Source of the DNA: Candidatus Heimdallarchaeum endolithica
Lineage (GTDB): Archaea; Asgardarchaeota; Heimdallarchaeia; Heimdallarchaeales; Heimdallarchaeaceae
NCBI GenBank assembly: GCA_021513715.1
Contig: CP084167.1
Span: 784,117 to 848,116 of the forward strand
Reading direction: 5' to 3'
DNA length: 64,000 nt
The notes beneath the pieces are model-generated. The model made no database searches, was not told the origin of the DNA, and was given only the letters and a program-made list of their open reading frames with translations. Positions 55,588-64,000 of this stretch are shown here, in pieces (positions within the stretch are counted from its first letter, which is position 1; each line of letters opens with the position of its first letter). The translations under genes and the position numbers were made by a program.

Positions 55588-56184
55588 TTAATGCTTTGCT
55601 TTTTTCTTAATTATCACACCTATTATTGGCAAAGAAGCACCACATAACACACCAATGAGAACAGCAAGTACATAACCAAGGGTTGTTAAAAACTGGTTAG
55701 AAATTATGAAAATGGAACTTAACACAAGAAATGGTATCATTAAAAAAGCTGTAACTGCTCCAGGGTTATAGCCTTTGACCTTTTTCTGAAATACTAAAAG
55801 GTGCCCAACTATATTTACAACGTTAAAAATAATCATCGCAAAGCCAAGCCAAGGAGCAATAGAACTAATCAATGCAGCAAAAACAAAAATAGCCCAAACA
55901 CCCAAATTTATCACAACCACCACAACATCATTTATAGGTTCAAAACCAGAAGAATCTTCAACAGCAAAAACAGTTTTATAATTAATAAATTGTTTAAAAC
56001 CACCAGGAAAAACATACTCTTCAAATTCGTGAAGCATTAAAACTGCTAAATTCAGCCAATAAAGTAAAGAGAGCTTGTTGGTAAGACTGCTATTTTTCCA
56101 AAGAAAAATAACTATAAAAATAATAACGATTGCAAAAAATCCTCCCACCTTTGGCCAAATTGTGTTAAATTTTTTAAGTTTCAT
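55588..56184 (-). CDS. HXXEE-domain membrane protein
   Basis: This is a 198-residue protein with about five membrane helices and the LMLHEFEEYVFPGGF motif that names the HXXEE family (His and two Glu). The function of this family is unknown; a metal-dependent membrane enzyme is possible. Stand-alone gene. Confidence 0.82.
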   Translation of the reverse strand: MKLKKFNTIWPKVGGFFAIVIIFIVIFLWKNSSLTNKLSLLYWLNLAVLMLHEFEEYVFPGGFKQFINYKTVFAVEDSSGFEPINDVVVVVINLGVWAIFVFAALISSIAPWLGFAMIIFNVVNIVGHLLVFQKKVKGYNPGAVTAFLMIPFLVLSSIFIISNQFLTTLGYVLAVLIGVLCGASLPIIGVIIKKKAKH

Positions 56185-56416
56185 AAGGATTTTAATAAAA
56201 AAGGTTATTTAAAGATTCTTTATTGAAAAAATTTTGTAATTTGCAAAGCCGTAGTGCTTGAATCAACACTAATTAGGAGTTCAAAAAAACTATAAATGTT
56301 TTTCTAATAATCTCTACATATATGAGTCCGAGTTGAGAAATAGGAGAAAAACAGTTTATAAAATATTTTTTTTATTTAACAATTTAAAAAAAAGAAAAAA
56401 AAAGAAAAATAAGAAA

Positions 56417-58234
56417 TTATAATCTCCTCTTAAAGAAGTCTAAAAATAATTTTAGCGTTCTAATTCTCATATTTATGTCAGAGTAAGCTCCATGTCCTTC
56501 TTCTTCGAATTCTACATATTCAAAGGTTTTGTCTCCTTCTTTTCCTTCCTTCCATCCTAGTTCAATAAGTTTGTCTCTGAATTGTCTGCTCTCTTCAACA
56601 GGACATCTAGGATCGTTCACACCATGTATCATCTGTATAGGAGCTTTGATTTTTTCAATATGTGTTAAAGCTGATCTATCTTCCCATAATTCTTTATTTT
56701 CTTCATATGTTCCCATGTGTTGATTAAGGAAAAACTTGAAATGTGGTTGAGATTTATCATACATTGTTTTTAGATGTGATATACCTATCCAAGCTGAACC
56801 TGCTTTCCATCCTGCGTCTGCATATTTTGTTAATTGCAAGAAAGTCATATATCCTCCATAAGATCCACCGAAAACACCTATTTTTTCAGGGTCGACGTAT
56901 TCTAGCTTTTCTAGATATTTTTTGGCGTAAACAACATCTTGTGCATCTCCTCCACCCCAATCCATTAGATTCATTTCTTGAAACTTCTTTCCATAACCTG
57001 TACTTCCTCTAATATTTGGACACAGAATTACAAATCCTTCATGTGCAAAAACTTGAGACATAATATCAAACATTCTATAATATTGCCCTGTAGGTCCTCC
57101 ATGCACATGTACCAAAGCAGGATATTTCTTTCCTTTTTCCAACTTTGGTGTAGTAAGAGTAGCTGCAATTTCTATTCCATCAAAGGATGGATATTTGATA
57201 TATTTCATATCATAGAAGTCTTCTTCTGTAAGATCAGTTTGAGGAGGAATAATTATCTTTTCTTCATCAGTTTCTAAATTATATATTGCTAGGCTTGTAG
57301 GCATTTTGGGTGCACTTCTGAGATAAATCAGATATTTATCGTTTAGAGCAAATTGAGTATAGTAAGCTATTCCTTCAAAGTTTAGTTCTTTTTTTTCTCC
57401 AGTCTCTAAATCGTAGATTATAGGTCTCATTTCTGCTTCTTTATTTTGAAGGACTACTAGTTTCTTTCCATCTTTTGAGAACTCTACTGCGAATTCTTCA
57501 TATTTTCCATCACTTAACCATTTTACTTCTTTTGTTACTGTGTCAAATATTCCCGCTTGGCTTACTCCACTATTGTCACTTGTAACAGCCAAATAGCGCC
57601 CATCTTCAGAAATATCAGAAAATTGATCATTAGAAGCATCAGAAACTCTAAATACTAAGTCTGTCTCGCTTCCATCTTCTTTAATTGCCCAAACATCTGA
57701 ATTTTTTATATTATAGGTGTCATTGAAATTATAGTAAACCCACCCATTTTTACTCCAACTAGCTTTTCCCCAAGTAGGTTTATCATGAGCTGTCAACTGC
57801 TTAATTTCTTTACACTCTATATCCATGATAAACAAGTTAAGTTGACCATTCCTTGTTGAAGCAAAAAGAAGACTCTTTCCATCAGGACTTATTTCATGTG
57901 GATATTCTTGAGCTTCTGGGGTTTTTGTTAATTGAATGCTTTCTTTTGTTTCAATATTAAATAGGAAAATGTCGTGCATTTCATTTCCATCTTTATCTCT
58001 TGTATAAGTGATATGTTTACTATCTTGTAACCATACATATCCTGCACGAATAGCTCGAGGAAGTTCTCCTTCTGTCACTTGCTTATAATCTAACGATTCT
58101 AAATCTAAAATATAAAATTCATTTCTTTTTGTCTTATTCCAATAAAAACCAAGCAAATTCTTTTCTTTATTTGTTTTTAACATCATCATGCTTGGTATTG
58201 AAGCTAACTTTTCTACAGTAATTTCTTTGGTCAT
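56417..58234 (-). CDS. S9 family prolyl oligopeptidase/acylaminoacyl peptidase
   Basis: The 605-residue enzyme has a seven-bladed-propeller-like N-terminal region (about 20-335, with repeats such as DGKSLLFASTRNGQLNLFI) and a C-terminal hydrolase: HGGPTGQYYRMFD (oxyanion region), Ser in GVFGGSYGGYMTFLQL, Asp in HGVNDPRCPVEES and His in FEEEGHGAYSD. No signal peptide, so cytoplasmic. It removes acylated residues or cleaves short peptides. Confidence 0.92.
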   Translation of the reverse strand: MTKEITVEKLASIPSMMMLKTNKEKNLLGFYWNKTKRNEFYILDLESLDYKQVTEGELPRAIRAGYVWLQDSKHITYTRDKDGNEMHDIFLFNIETKESIQLTKTPEAQEYPHEISPDGKSLLFASTRNGQLNLFIMDIECKEIKQLTAHDKPTWGKASWSKNGWVYYNFNDTYNIKNSDVWAIKEDGSETDLVFRVSDASNDQFSDISEDGRYLAVTSDNSGVSQAGIFDTVTKEVKWLSDGKYEEFAVEFSKDGKKLVVLQNKEAEMRPIIYDLETGEKKELNFEGIAYYTQFALNDKYLIYLRSAPKMPTSLAIYNLETDEEKIIIPPQTDLTEEDFYDMKYIKYPSFDGIEIAATLTTPKLEKGKKYPALVHVHGGPTGQYYRMFDIMSQVFAHEGFVILCPNIRGSTGYGKKFQEMNLMDWGGGDAQDVVYAKKYLEKLEYVDPEKIGVFGGSYGGYMTFLQLTKYADAGWKAGSAWIGISHLKTMYDKSQPHFKFFLNQHMGTYEENKELWEDRSALTHIEKIKAPIQMIHGVNDPRCPVEESRQFRDKLIELGWKEGKEGDKTFEYVEFEEEGHGAYSDINMRIRTLKLFLDFFKRRL

Positions 58235-58359
58235 TTTATCACCTTGTTAAAATATTTTTTTTAACCTTAACTCTCTTTTAATACTTATATATTTTAGCTT
58301 TTAACTATAAAATTTTGAAAAATAGGAATATTATTAAAAAAGAAAACAATTCTTCAATT

Positions 58360-58881
58360 ATGAATTACGAAGAAATGATTCTTAAATCTAGAGAAGAAAA
58401 AGATAAATTCTTTAGAAATCACCCTTATTCGCCCCTAACAACTGAACAAAAAAGGAAATTCAAAGGATTAAATTATTTTGAACCAGATATTTCTTATAGA
58501 TACGAAGTTAAAATCAACAAGTATGAAGATCAAAGGAAAGTTTCTATTAGAACATCTAAAGGGACAGCTCAAGAATATATTAGATGGGGATATATTGAGT
58601 TTGAAAGAGATGGAAAAACAAATATTTTAAGCGTATTTAAGCAAGAAGGAGAAGATTACTTTTTTATTCCTTTTAAAGATAAAACTACTGGAAAGGAGAC
58701 CTATTCTGCAGGAAGATATATTGAAGTTGAGAATCTAGGTGATGACCTATATCTGTTAGATTTTAACTTTGCTTATAACCCCTATTGCGCTTACAACGAT
58801 AACTGGGTTTGCCCTCTAACACCTTTCGAAAATAACTTAGAAATAGCAGTAGAAGCAGGAGAAAAAAAATTTCACGATTAA
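58360..58881 (+). CDS. DUF1684 family protein
   Basis: The ~173-residue protein begins MNYEEMILKSREEKDKFFRN, then HPYSPLTTEQKRKFKGLNYF, and ends FNFAYNPYCAYNDNWVCPLT, all typical of DUF1684. A TTG at 58315 is an alternative start: a TATA-like TTATATATTT (58284-58293) would give a leaderless TTG message. Homologues normally start at the ATG. Function unknown. Confidence 0.82.
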   Translation: MNYEEMILKSREEKDKFFRNHPYSPLTTEQKRKFKGLNYFEPDISYRYEVKINKYEDQRKVSIRTSKGTAQEYIRWGYIEFERDGKTNILSVFKQEGEDYFFIPFKDKTTGKETYSAGRYIEVENLGDDLYLLDFNFAYNPYCAYNDNWVCPLTPFENNLEIAVEAGEKKFHD

Positions 58882-58911
58882 AAAAAAGTTAGAAAATAAA
58901 AAAGAATTAGT

Positions 58912-59838
58912 TTATTTTAATTCTTTTAGTGCCTCTATTACTTTTTCAGCTACGTGAACACTTGCCCTATAATTGCCTTCAAGCGTTTGAGCGCCTATAT
59001 GAGGTGTCATAATTACATTGGGGTGTTTTAGGAGTTTATTTTCTTCTTTAGGAGGTTCTTTTTCAAAAACATCAGTTGCATATACAGCTAACTTTCCTTT
59101 TTCTAAAGCTCTATAAGCTGCATCTTCATCAACAACTCCTCCTCTAGCGCAGTTAATGAGAATTACATTTGTTTTCATTTTCTCAAATTCTTCATCAGAT
59201 ATCATATGCCTTGTTTCATCTGTTAATGGAAGATGAAGACTAATATAGTCTGCTTTCTCAAATACCTTATCAATTGAACTTTGGAGCTCAATAACTCCAC
59301 TTTGTTTAATGTAGGCATCATAGCCTATAGTTTTCATTCCAAGAGCCTTAGCTTTTACTGCCAAACTTGAGCCTATTCTTCCGGTACCTATAATACCCAA
59401 TGTTTTACCTTCTATTTCTACTGAAAATAATGCTTTTTTCAATTTTTTAAATTCAGAAGGGTTTTTTCTTAGCCTTTCTGTTCCTGTAACTACTCTTCTA
59501 GTAGCGGCTAAAATCATTGTTAATGCTAATTCTGCAACAGAGTTAGTTGTAGCATTTGGAGTATTAATCACTTTTATTCCTCTTTCTCTTGCAGATTGCA
59601 AATCAATGTTATCTAATCCTACACCAGCTCTTCCTATAACTTTCAGATTTTTGGCTACTTCTAATAGATGCCCCTTGACCTTAGTAGCAGACCTTACAAT
59701 TATCGCATCATAGTCAGGTATAATGTGCTCTAATTCCTCTTTTGGTATATCCCAAGCTTTTTTTACTTCAAATCCTTCTTTTTCTAGCAATTCTACAGCT
59801 ACATCATTTAATTTATCAGAAATTAGTACCTTAAACAT
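58912..59838 (-). CDS. serA: D-3-phosphoglycerate dehydrogenase, short form
   Basis: This 308-residue NAD-dependent enzyme has GRAGVGLDNIDL, the Rossmann GIIGTGRIGSSLA, INCARGGVVDEDAA (Arg) and catalytic His in MTPHIGAQTLEG. The C-terminal ACT domain is absent, as in short SerA forms. It oxidises 3-phosphoglycerate in serine synthesis. Follows the aminotransferase by 10 bp; the two form an operon. Confidence 0.9.
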   Translation of the reverse strand: MFKVLISDKLNDVAVELLEKEGFEVKKAWDIPKEELEHIIPDYDAIIVRSATKVKGHLLEVAKNLKVIGRAGVGLDNIDLQSARERGIKVINTPNATTNSVAELALTMILAATRRVVTGTERLRKNPSEFKKLKKALFSVEIEGKTLGIIGTGRIGSSLAVKAKALGMKTIGYDAYIKQSGVIELQSSIDKVFEKADYISLHLPLTDETRHMISDEEFEKMKTNVILINCARGGVVDEDAAYRALEKGKLAVYATDVFEKEPPKEENKLLKHPNVIMTPHIGAQTLEGNYRASVHVAEKVIEALKELK

Positions 59839-59848
59839 TTAATTCACC

Positions 59849-60928
59849 TCAATTAAGTTCCCAGATCTCATTAATGTTGTTAAGCAATTCTTGAATTGTT
59901 TCTAATGTATGATCTCCCATATGTCCAATTCTAAAGGTTTTATTTTTTAGATTACCATAACCATTAGCTAGTTCCATTCCTTTTTCAGCTAATGCAGCAT
60001 TTAGTGCGCTTACATCTTTATTTAATGTGTTTTCTATTGTTGTAACAGTTACTGATTCATACCCTTTTTCTGCAAAGAGTTTAAACCCTTTTTCTAAAGC
60101 CCATTTTCTTGTTAATTCAGCCATTGCTTTGTGTCTCTCATAGCGACCTTTTGCTGTTTCTTTAAGCATTTTTCCAAGTTGATAGTCAAGAGCATAAAGT
60201 AATGAGATTGCTGGAGTAGAAGGAGTTTGCTTCTTCTTTAAATAATAGTTGTGTACCTTTAGTAAATCAGTATAGGTACCTCTATTCTTTACTTCTTCAG
60301 CTCGTTTAACAGCTTTTTCAGAGTAAATCATAATAGCTAATCCTGGAGGTAGAGCAAAAGCTTTTTGTGTTGAAGCAAAAATGAAATCAGTATGCATTTC
60401 GTCTGGTAGGATTAAATCTCCTCCCAAACTTGAAACAGTGTCAACAACAAGTAATGTTTCAGGATACTTGCTAATTACTTCACCTATTGCTTTAAGATCA
60501 CTTTTAACTCCTGTACTTGTTTCATTTTGACAAACTGTGACAACATCATATTCTTTTTCTTTAAGTTTTTCTTCAATCATTTCAGGCTTGATAGCTTTAC
60601 CCCATTCTACTTCTAAAACATCAACATTGTGCCCACAATTTTTTAATGTATCAGCCATTCTTTTAGAAAAAGCACCATTAACACAACTTAAAGCAGCTTT
60701 TCCTTCTCTAATTAGATTTCTACCTGTGATATCCATACCAATTGTTCCTGAAGCTGCAAAGACAGCAATGTGTTGTTCAGTATTAAAATATTCGTGAAGT
60801 TGAGTTAAAACACTAGCATATAAAGCAGTAAAATCTTTATGACGATGACCTATCATTGGTCTTACTTGTGCTTGAAGCACATCTTCACTTACTTCTGTCG
60901 GTCCTGGAATATACAATCTTCTGTGCAT
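59849..60928 (-). CDS. Class V aminotransferase (serine-pyruvate/alanine-glyoxylate type)
   Basis: This 359-residue PLP enzyme has IPGPTEVSEDVLQAQVRPMI, GHRHKDFTALYASVL, VDTVSSLGGDLILP and PLP-Lys in FASTQKAFALPPGLA. With the adjacent SerA, it probably acts as phosphoserine aminotransferase, a role this family plays in archaea that lack SerC. Assignment of substrate rests on context. Confidence 0.88.
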   Translation of the reverse strand: MHRRLYIPGPTEVSEDVLQAQVRPMIGHRHKDFTALYASVLTQLHEYFNTEQHIAVFAASGTIGMDITGRNLIREGKAALSCVNGAFSKRMADTLKNCGHNVDVLEVEWGKAIKPEMIEEKLKEKEYDVVTVCQNETSTGVKSDLKAIGEVISKYPETLLVVDTVSSLGGDLILPDEMHTDFIFASTQKAFALPPGLAIMIYSEKAVKRAEEVKNRGTYTDLLKVHNYYLKKKQTPSTPAISLLYALDYQLGKMLKETAKGRYERHKAMAELTRKWALEKGFKLFAEKGYESVTVTTIENTLNKDVSALNAALAEKGMELANGYGNLKNKTFRIGHMGDHTLETIQELLNNINEIWELN

Positions 60929-61052
60929 TTAAATTCTCTCCTAGTTTTTATTAAATAGTAATAATTTACTAAATTTGAGAGATACTTTTAACTAAAAAAA
61001 TTTGTGCTATGAAGATAAAAAAAACTATTAAACTAATAGTAAGAGAACAATA

Positions 61053-63005
61053 TTAAAATTCAAGAAATGGTAGAAAAATAGAAACTTTAGTTCCAACATG
61101 ATGAGTACTATCAATAAATATTTGTCCTTCATGTAGTTCTACAAGATTTTTAGTAATATATAACCCCAATCCAGTTCCTTCATTTTTTTCAGCTTCAACA
61201 GTTCTAAAAAAGGGTTTGAAAACATATGGAAGCTCATGACTTGGAATACCTATTCCTTGATCTTGAATCTGAATAAGTAGTCCTTTCTTATTATCTGGAT
61301 TATATTTGCCTTCATAGTTCTTAACTACTGAAAAGTCTATTTTTGAACTGCTTGGAGAATATTTGATTGCATTATCCAGTATATTAGAAACTATTTGCTT
61401 AATCCTTTTTGGATCACCGAAATATTGAATGTCATTTGTTTCAAATTTCTTTATTAGCTTAATTTTCTTACTTTTTAGTTGCTCTTCAAAACTTTTTATT
61501 GTAGAATTTATGTTTTTAATAATATTAAATTTCTTTTTCTCTATCTTAAATCTGTTATTTTCTATTTTAGAAACTACTAACAAATCTTCAATTAAAGTTG
61601 TTAATAGTTCTGCACTTTCTTCCATTACTTCCAAGGTTGAATGAATTTTTCTTTTAGGCAATCTTTCCCAGTGTTTTTTTAGAAATTGAATACTCAAACA
61701 TAAAGATGTAATGGGAGTTCTCAATTCATGGCTAACAGAAGAGATAAAGTTCTTTCTGAGCTTGTCTATAGTAAGAAAAGGAGTAATATCTTGAAATTCT
61801 ACTAATGCCCCTATAATACTCCCAGAAGAAGTGATATTTACTCCAGAAACTTGAATAAAGAAATTTTCAGATAACTCAAACGTATTAGAGACTTTTTCTC
61901 TTGCTACTATTAATTCTTTAACAAAAGAGAATAAAGGATCATCTTTAAACTTTTCAGAAAAGATGTTTAAAGCTAGTAAAGGTTCTTTGTCATCAGAATA
62001 AAGAATATTATAAAATTCTTCAAATTTCTTATTAAATAAACTGAAATTTCCCTCATCATCAATTAACAACAAACCTGTTGATGCTGTCTCAAAAATCGCT
62101 TCAAGTTTAAGTTTTTCTTCCAATAGTTCTTCATTTTTTCGTTCAACAATCATAGATAATTCTGAACTTGTCTCTCTTAGTTCTTTTTCTCGTTTTACAT
62201 GCTTAGTAATATCAGTGGCAACACCTAAAGCAACTGTTTCTCCATTTGGTAATTTAATAGGGATTTTTCTTACTTCTATTGTTCTTTTTTCACCAAAAGC
62301 ATCTGTAAAAGAACTTATTGTTTTTATTCTACTTTTCGTATCTATAACTTTCCTATCAGATTCTAGAAAATAGTCAGTATCACTCTTTACAGGCTGAATA
62401 TCGTGCTGAATAGAACCTTCAATCTCATCAATTAAGAGATCAAAACTTTCTGCTAAAGCTTTATTAGCTAATAAAAATCTTCCTTCTTTATTCTTTACAA
62501 AAATCATCTGTGGAACTTGATCTATCACTTCTCTTAGAATATTTTTGTTAAATTCTAATTCCTTTATCTCCTCTTTGTTCAAAGAAACAGATGTAGCAAT
62601 AGCAAAGTGACAATTACTAGAAGTATTAAAGATGAGTTTTAGTTTTACTGGTATTTTTTCTTCTTTTACACAAATAGATGATTCAATAGAAAAAGCACTC
62701 TTTTTTGAATCAGCTATTTTTAGGAAATAATCAATATTTTCTGTTTTGTTTATGTCCACAAAGTACTCATTCATCTTTTTTCCAAGAATTGTGGATTGTT
62801 TATTTCCAATAATTTCCTCTGCTTTTTGGTTTACATAAAGAATTGTCAAATCATTATTAAAAACAAAAACTGCTTCCTCTAAATTATCAAAGCATGATAA
62901 TATAACATCGACATTAAACTTTATTTCATTGTTTCTATTCAACTTATGTTCTGTTTTCCTTTTGTCCTTGTTTGATATTTCATCTTTGTGAAAAAGATTA
63001 CTCAA
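61053..63005 (-). CDS. Multi-PAS sensor histidine kinase
   Basis: This 650-residue soluble kinase has three PAS-like domains (about 35-150, 155-275 and 300-415), a HisKA region with His in FISSVSHELRTPITSLCLSI, N-box KQIVSNILDNAIKYSPSSS, G1 IQDQGIGIPSHE and G2 EGTGLGLYITKNLVELHEG. All motifs are intact. The response regulator gene upstream ends 2 bp before its start, so the pair is co-translated. The ligand is unknown. Confidence 0.93.
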   Translation of the reverse strand: MSNLFHKDEISNKDKRKTEHKLNRNNEIKFNVDVILSCFDNLEEAVFVFNNDLTILYVNQKAEEIIGNKQSTILGKKMNEYFVDINKTENIDYFLKIADSKKSAFSIESSICVKEEKIPVKLKLIFNTSSNCHFAIATSVSLNKEEIKELEFNKNILREVIDQVPQMIFVKNKEGRFLLANKALAESFDLLIDEIEGSIQHDIQPVKSDTDYFLESDRKVIDTKSRIKTISSFTDAFGEKRTIEVRKIPIKLPNGETVALGVATDITKHVKREKELRETSSELSMIVERKNEELLEEKLKLEAIFETASTGLLLIDDEGNFSLFNKKFEEFYNILYSDDKEPLLALNIFSEKFKDDPLFSFVKELIVAREKVSNTFELSENFFIQVSGVNITSSGSIIGALVEFQDITPFLTIDKLRKNFISSVSHELRTPITSLCLSIQFLKKHWERLPKRKIHSTLEVMEESAELLTTLIEDLLVVSKIENNRFKIEKKKFNIIKNINSTIKSFEEQLKSKKIKLIKKFETNDIQYFGDPKRIKQIVSNILDNAIKYSPSSSKIDFSVVKNYEGKYNPDNKKGLLIQIQDQGIGIPSHELPYVFKPFFRTVEAEKNEGTGLGLYITKNLVELHEGQIFIDSTHHVGTKVSIFLPFLEF

Positions 63006-63007
63006 AA

Positions 63008-63913
63008 TTATTCACCTTGAATAGGTAAGATAGTCAATATTTCTTCCCATGCTTTTTTAATATCCCATTTTTCATCATTTTTAATTTTATCTGAATATGG
63101 AGCTAGAATTTCTTCCATTCTTTTAGTTATTATGTAATCAATTCTTGGGGCAATTACTACAAGCATAAATGGAATTTGCTGAGATAAACTTTCAAAGTCT
63201 TCATAAGCATCAATATAAATATAACAAGCCATACCAATATTTTCTAGAAATAAAGGTACTCCTTGAGGATTTGTTACTTTCAATTCTCCATATACAGAAA
63301 TAATTGTTTGAAAGATTTGAACTCCTAAACTGTCTAATTCAATTTGCTGTTCTATTTTTTTTGGAAAATAATCTACAGGTTGAGGACCTAACACATCGTG
63401 CCACTTAATTAGCAATAAAAAAACTGTATCCCTGGAATAACTAGATATAGCATCATGTGCCATCAAATTTTGGCTTAACTCTAGAGTTATTTTTTTCTTT
63501 AATTCTTCTCTGATCTGATGATTTAACTTTCTTTTAGCTAACTTTCCTTCAACTATTGCAATCAAATCTTCTTCTTTGAAAGGTTTAATAATATAGTCAT
63601 CTATTCCTAAAGACTTACCATATCTTACTGACTCAGGATCACTTTTAGCAGTGAGAAATACAAATGGAATATCAAAAAATCTCTTATCTCTTGATATTTT
63701 TTCATATAAAGAATAGCCATCCATTCCTGGCATCATTATGTCACAAAGAATAAGATCAGGAGGATGTGTTAGATTTTCTAACAAGCTTAATGCTTCAGCT
63801 GCATTCTGAGCTAAGACTGGAAAATAGTCATACATCGATAAAATATTATCTAATAAATACAATATTTGCTTATTATCATCAATAATTAAAATCGTTCCTT
63901 TCAAATTATCCAA
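63008..63913 (-). CDS. Response regulator with C-terminal longin-like domain
   Basis: The 301-residue protein has a receiver domain (1-125; acidic IIDDN, phospho-Asp in LILCDIMMPGMDGY, Thr in VFLTA, Lys in IIKPF), a helical linker and a ~130-residue C-terminal domain starting LLLIKWHDVLGPQPVDYFPK, with FMLVVIAPRIDYIITKRMEE later. The latter resembles longin/roadblock-like modules frequent in Asgard archaea; it has no DNA-binding motif. It should be phosphorylated by the co-encoded kinase. Confidence 0.88.
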   Translation of the reverse strand: MDNLKGTILIIDDNKQILYLLDNILSMYDYFPVLAQNAAEALSLLENLTHPPDLILCDIMMPGMDGYSLYEKISRDKRFFDIPFVFLTAKSDPESVRYGKSLGIDDYIIKPFKEEDLIAIVEGKLAKRKLNHQIREELKKKITLELSQNLMAHDAISSYSRDTVFLLLIKWHDVLGPQPVDYFPKKIEQQIELDSLGVQIFQTIISVYGELKVTNPQGVPLFLENIGMACYIYIDAYEDFESLSQQIPFMLVVIAPRIDYIITKRMEEILAPYSDKIKNDEKWDIKKAWEEILTILPIQGE

Positions 63914-64000
63914 TTTAGGTAATAGAACTATGTAAAATAAAATTTTTGCTTGTGCTAGTCATTTAAAATTTAATTTAAAAAATTTTAAAAGTACAATTGG

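Overview
The window reads as a low-GC archaeal chromosome segment (roughly 70% A+T by eye), probably a metagenome-derived or uncultured lineage. Archaeal signs are TATA boxes about 25-30 bp before start codons with very short leaders, an F420-type luciferase-family oxidoreductase, a tungsten-type aldehyde ferredoxin oxidoreductase with its ferredoxin, the DUF5320/DUF134/NifX-like/MinD-ferredoxin cluster, and PhoU-TrkA_C and DUF1015 proteins. Leucine-rich-repeat proteins, a response regulator with a longin-like C-terminus, many PAS histidine kinases and orphan surface solute-binding proteins suggest an Asgard archaeon, perhaps Heimdallarchaeia-like. That placement is inference: no rRNA, tRNA or ribosomal protein gene is present to test it.

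Layout. 0-6.7 kb: end of a patatin-like phospholipase, a frameshifted Cys-rich gene, an ABC-2 exporter pair, a small zinc-finger protein and a two-gene operon of a helical protein plus an LRR protein that share a C-terminal domain. 6.7-16 kb is a decaying accessory zone: an ATPase fragment with a damaged Walker A, a gene with an in-frame TAG, remnants of further LRR-family genes with an inverted duplication around a DMT transporter, a second LRR protein, a GH63/trehalase-like hydrolase, a multiply broken membrane protein, and two histidine-kinase fragments separated by a short GC-rich structured insertion.

16-28.6 kb: an intact sensor kinase, a DUF4234 protein, a heterodimeric ABC exporter, DegV, a duplicated MgtE-type cation transporter, rubrerythrin, and feoA-feoB with a small Cys-rich partner behind a palindromic operator candidate; then a PAS kinase-like protein. 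28.9-29.9 kb is a complete insertion sequence with 17-bp terminal inverted repeats, a 6-bp target duplication and a hairpin that encloses the transposase start.

30-44 kb: bacterial-type RNase III, membrane dipeptidase, a three-gene set (helical protein, membrane protein, coiled-coil winged helix), an MFS transporter, PhoU-TrkA_C, a lipase-like hydrolase, the NifX/MinD/DUF134/DUF5320 cluster with three copies of a dyad operator candidate, DUF1015, and the AOR-ferredoxin pair. 44-58 kb is devoted to the cell surface: an anchored metallophosphoesterase, a membrane-bound winged helix, tandem DUF3160 proteins with identical promoter boxes, tandem solute-binding proteins whose domain order looks circularly permuted, an HXXEE membrane protein and an S9 peptidase. 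58-64 kb: DUF1684, a SerA/class V aminotransferase pair for serine synthesis, and a PAS histidine kinase with its response regulator.

Caution: several lesions are single-base changes in homopolymers. They may be true pseudogenes or assembly errors, and raw reads are needed to tell which.
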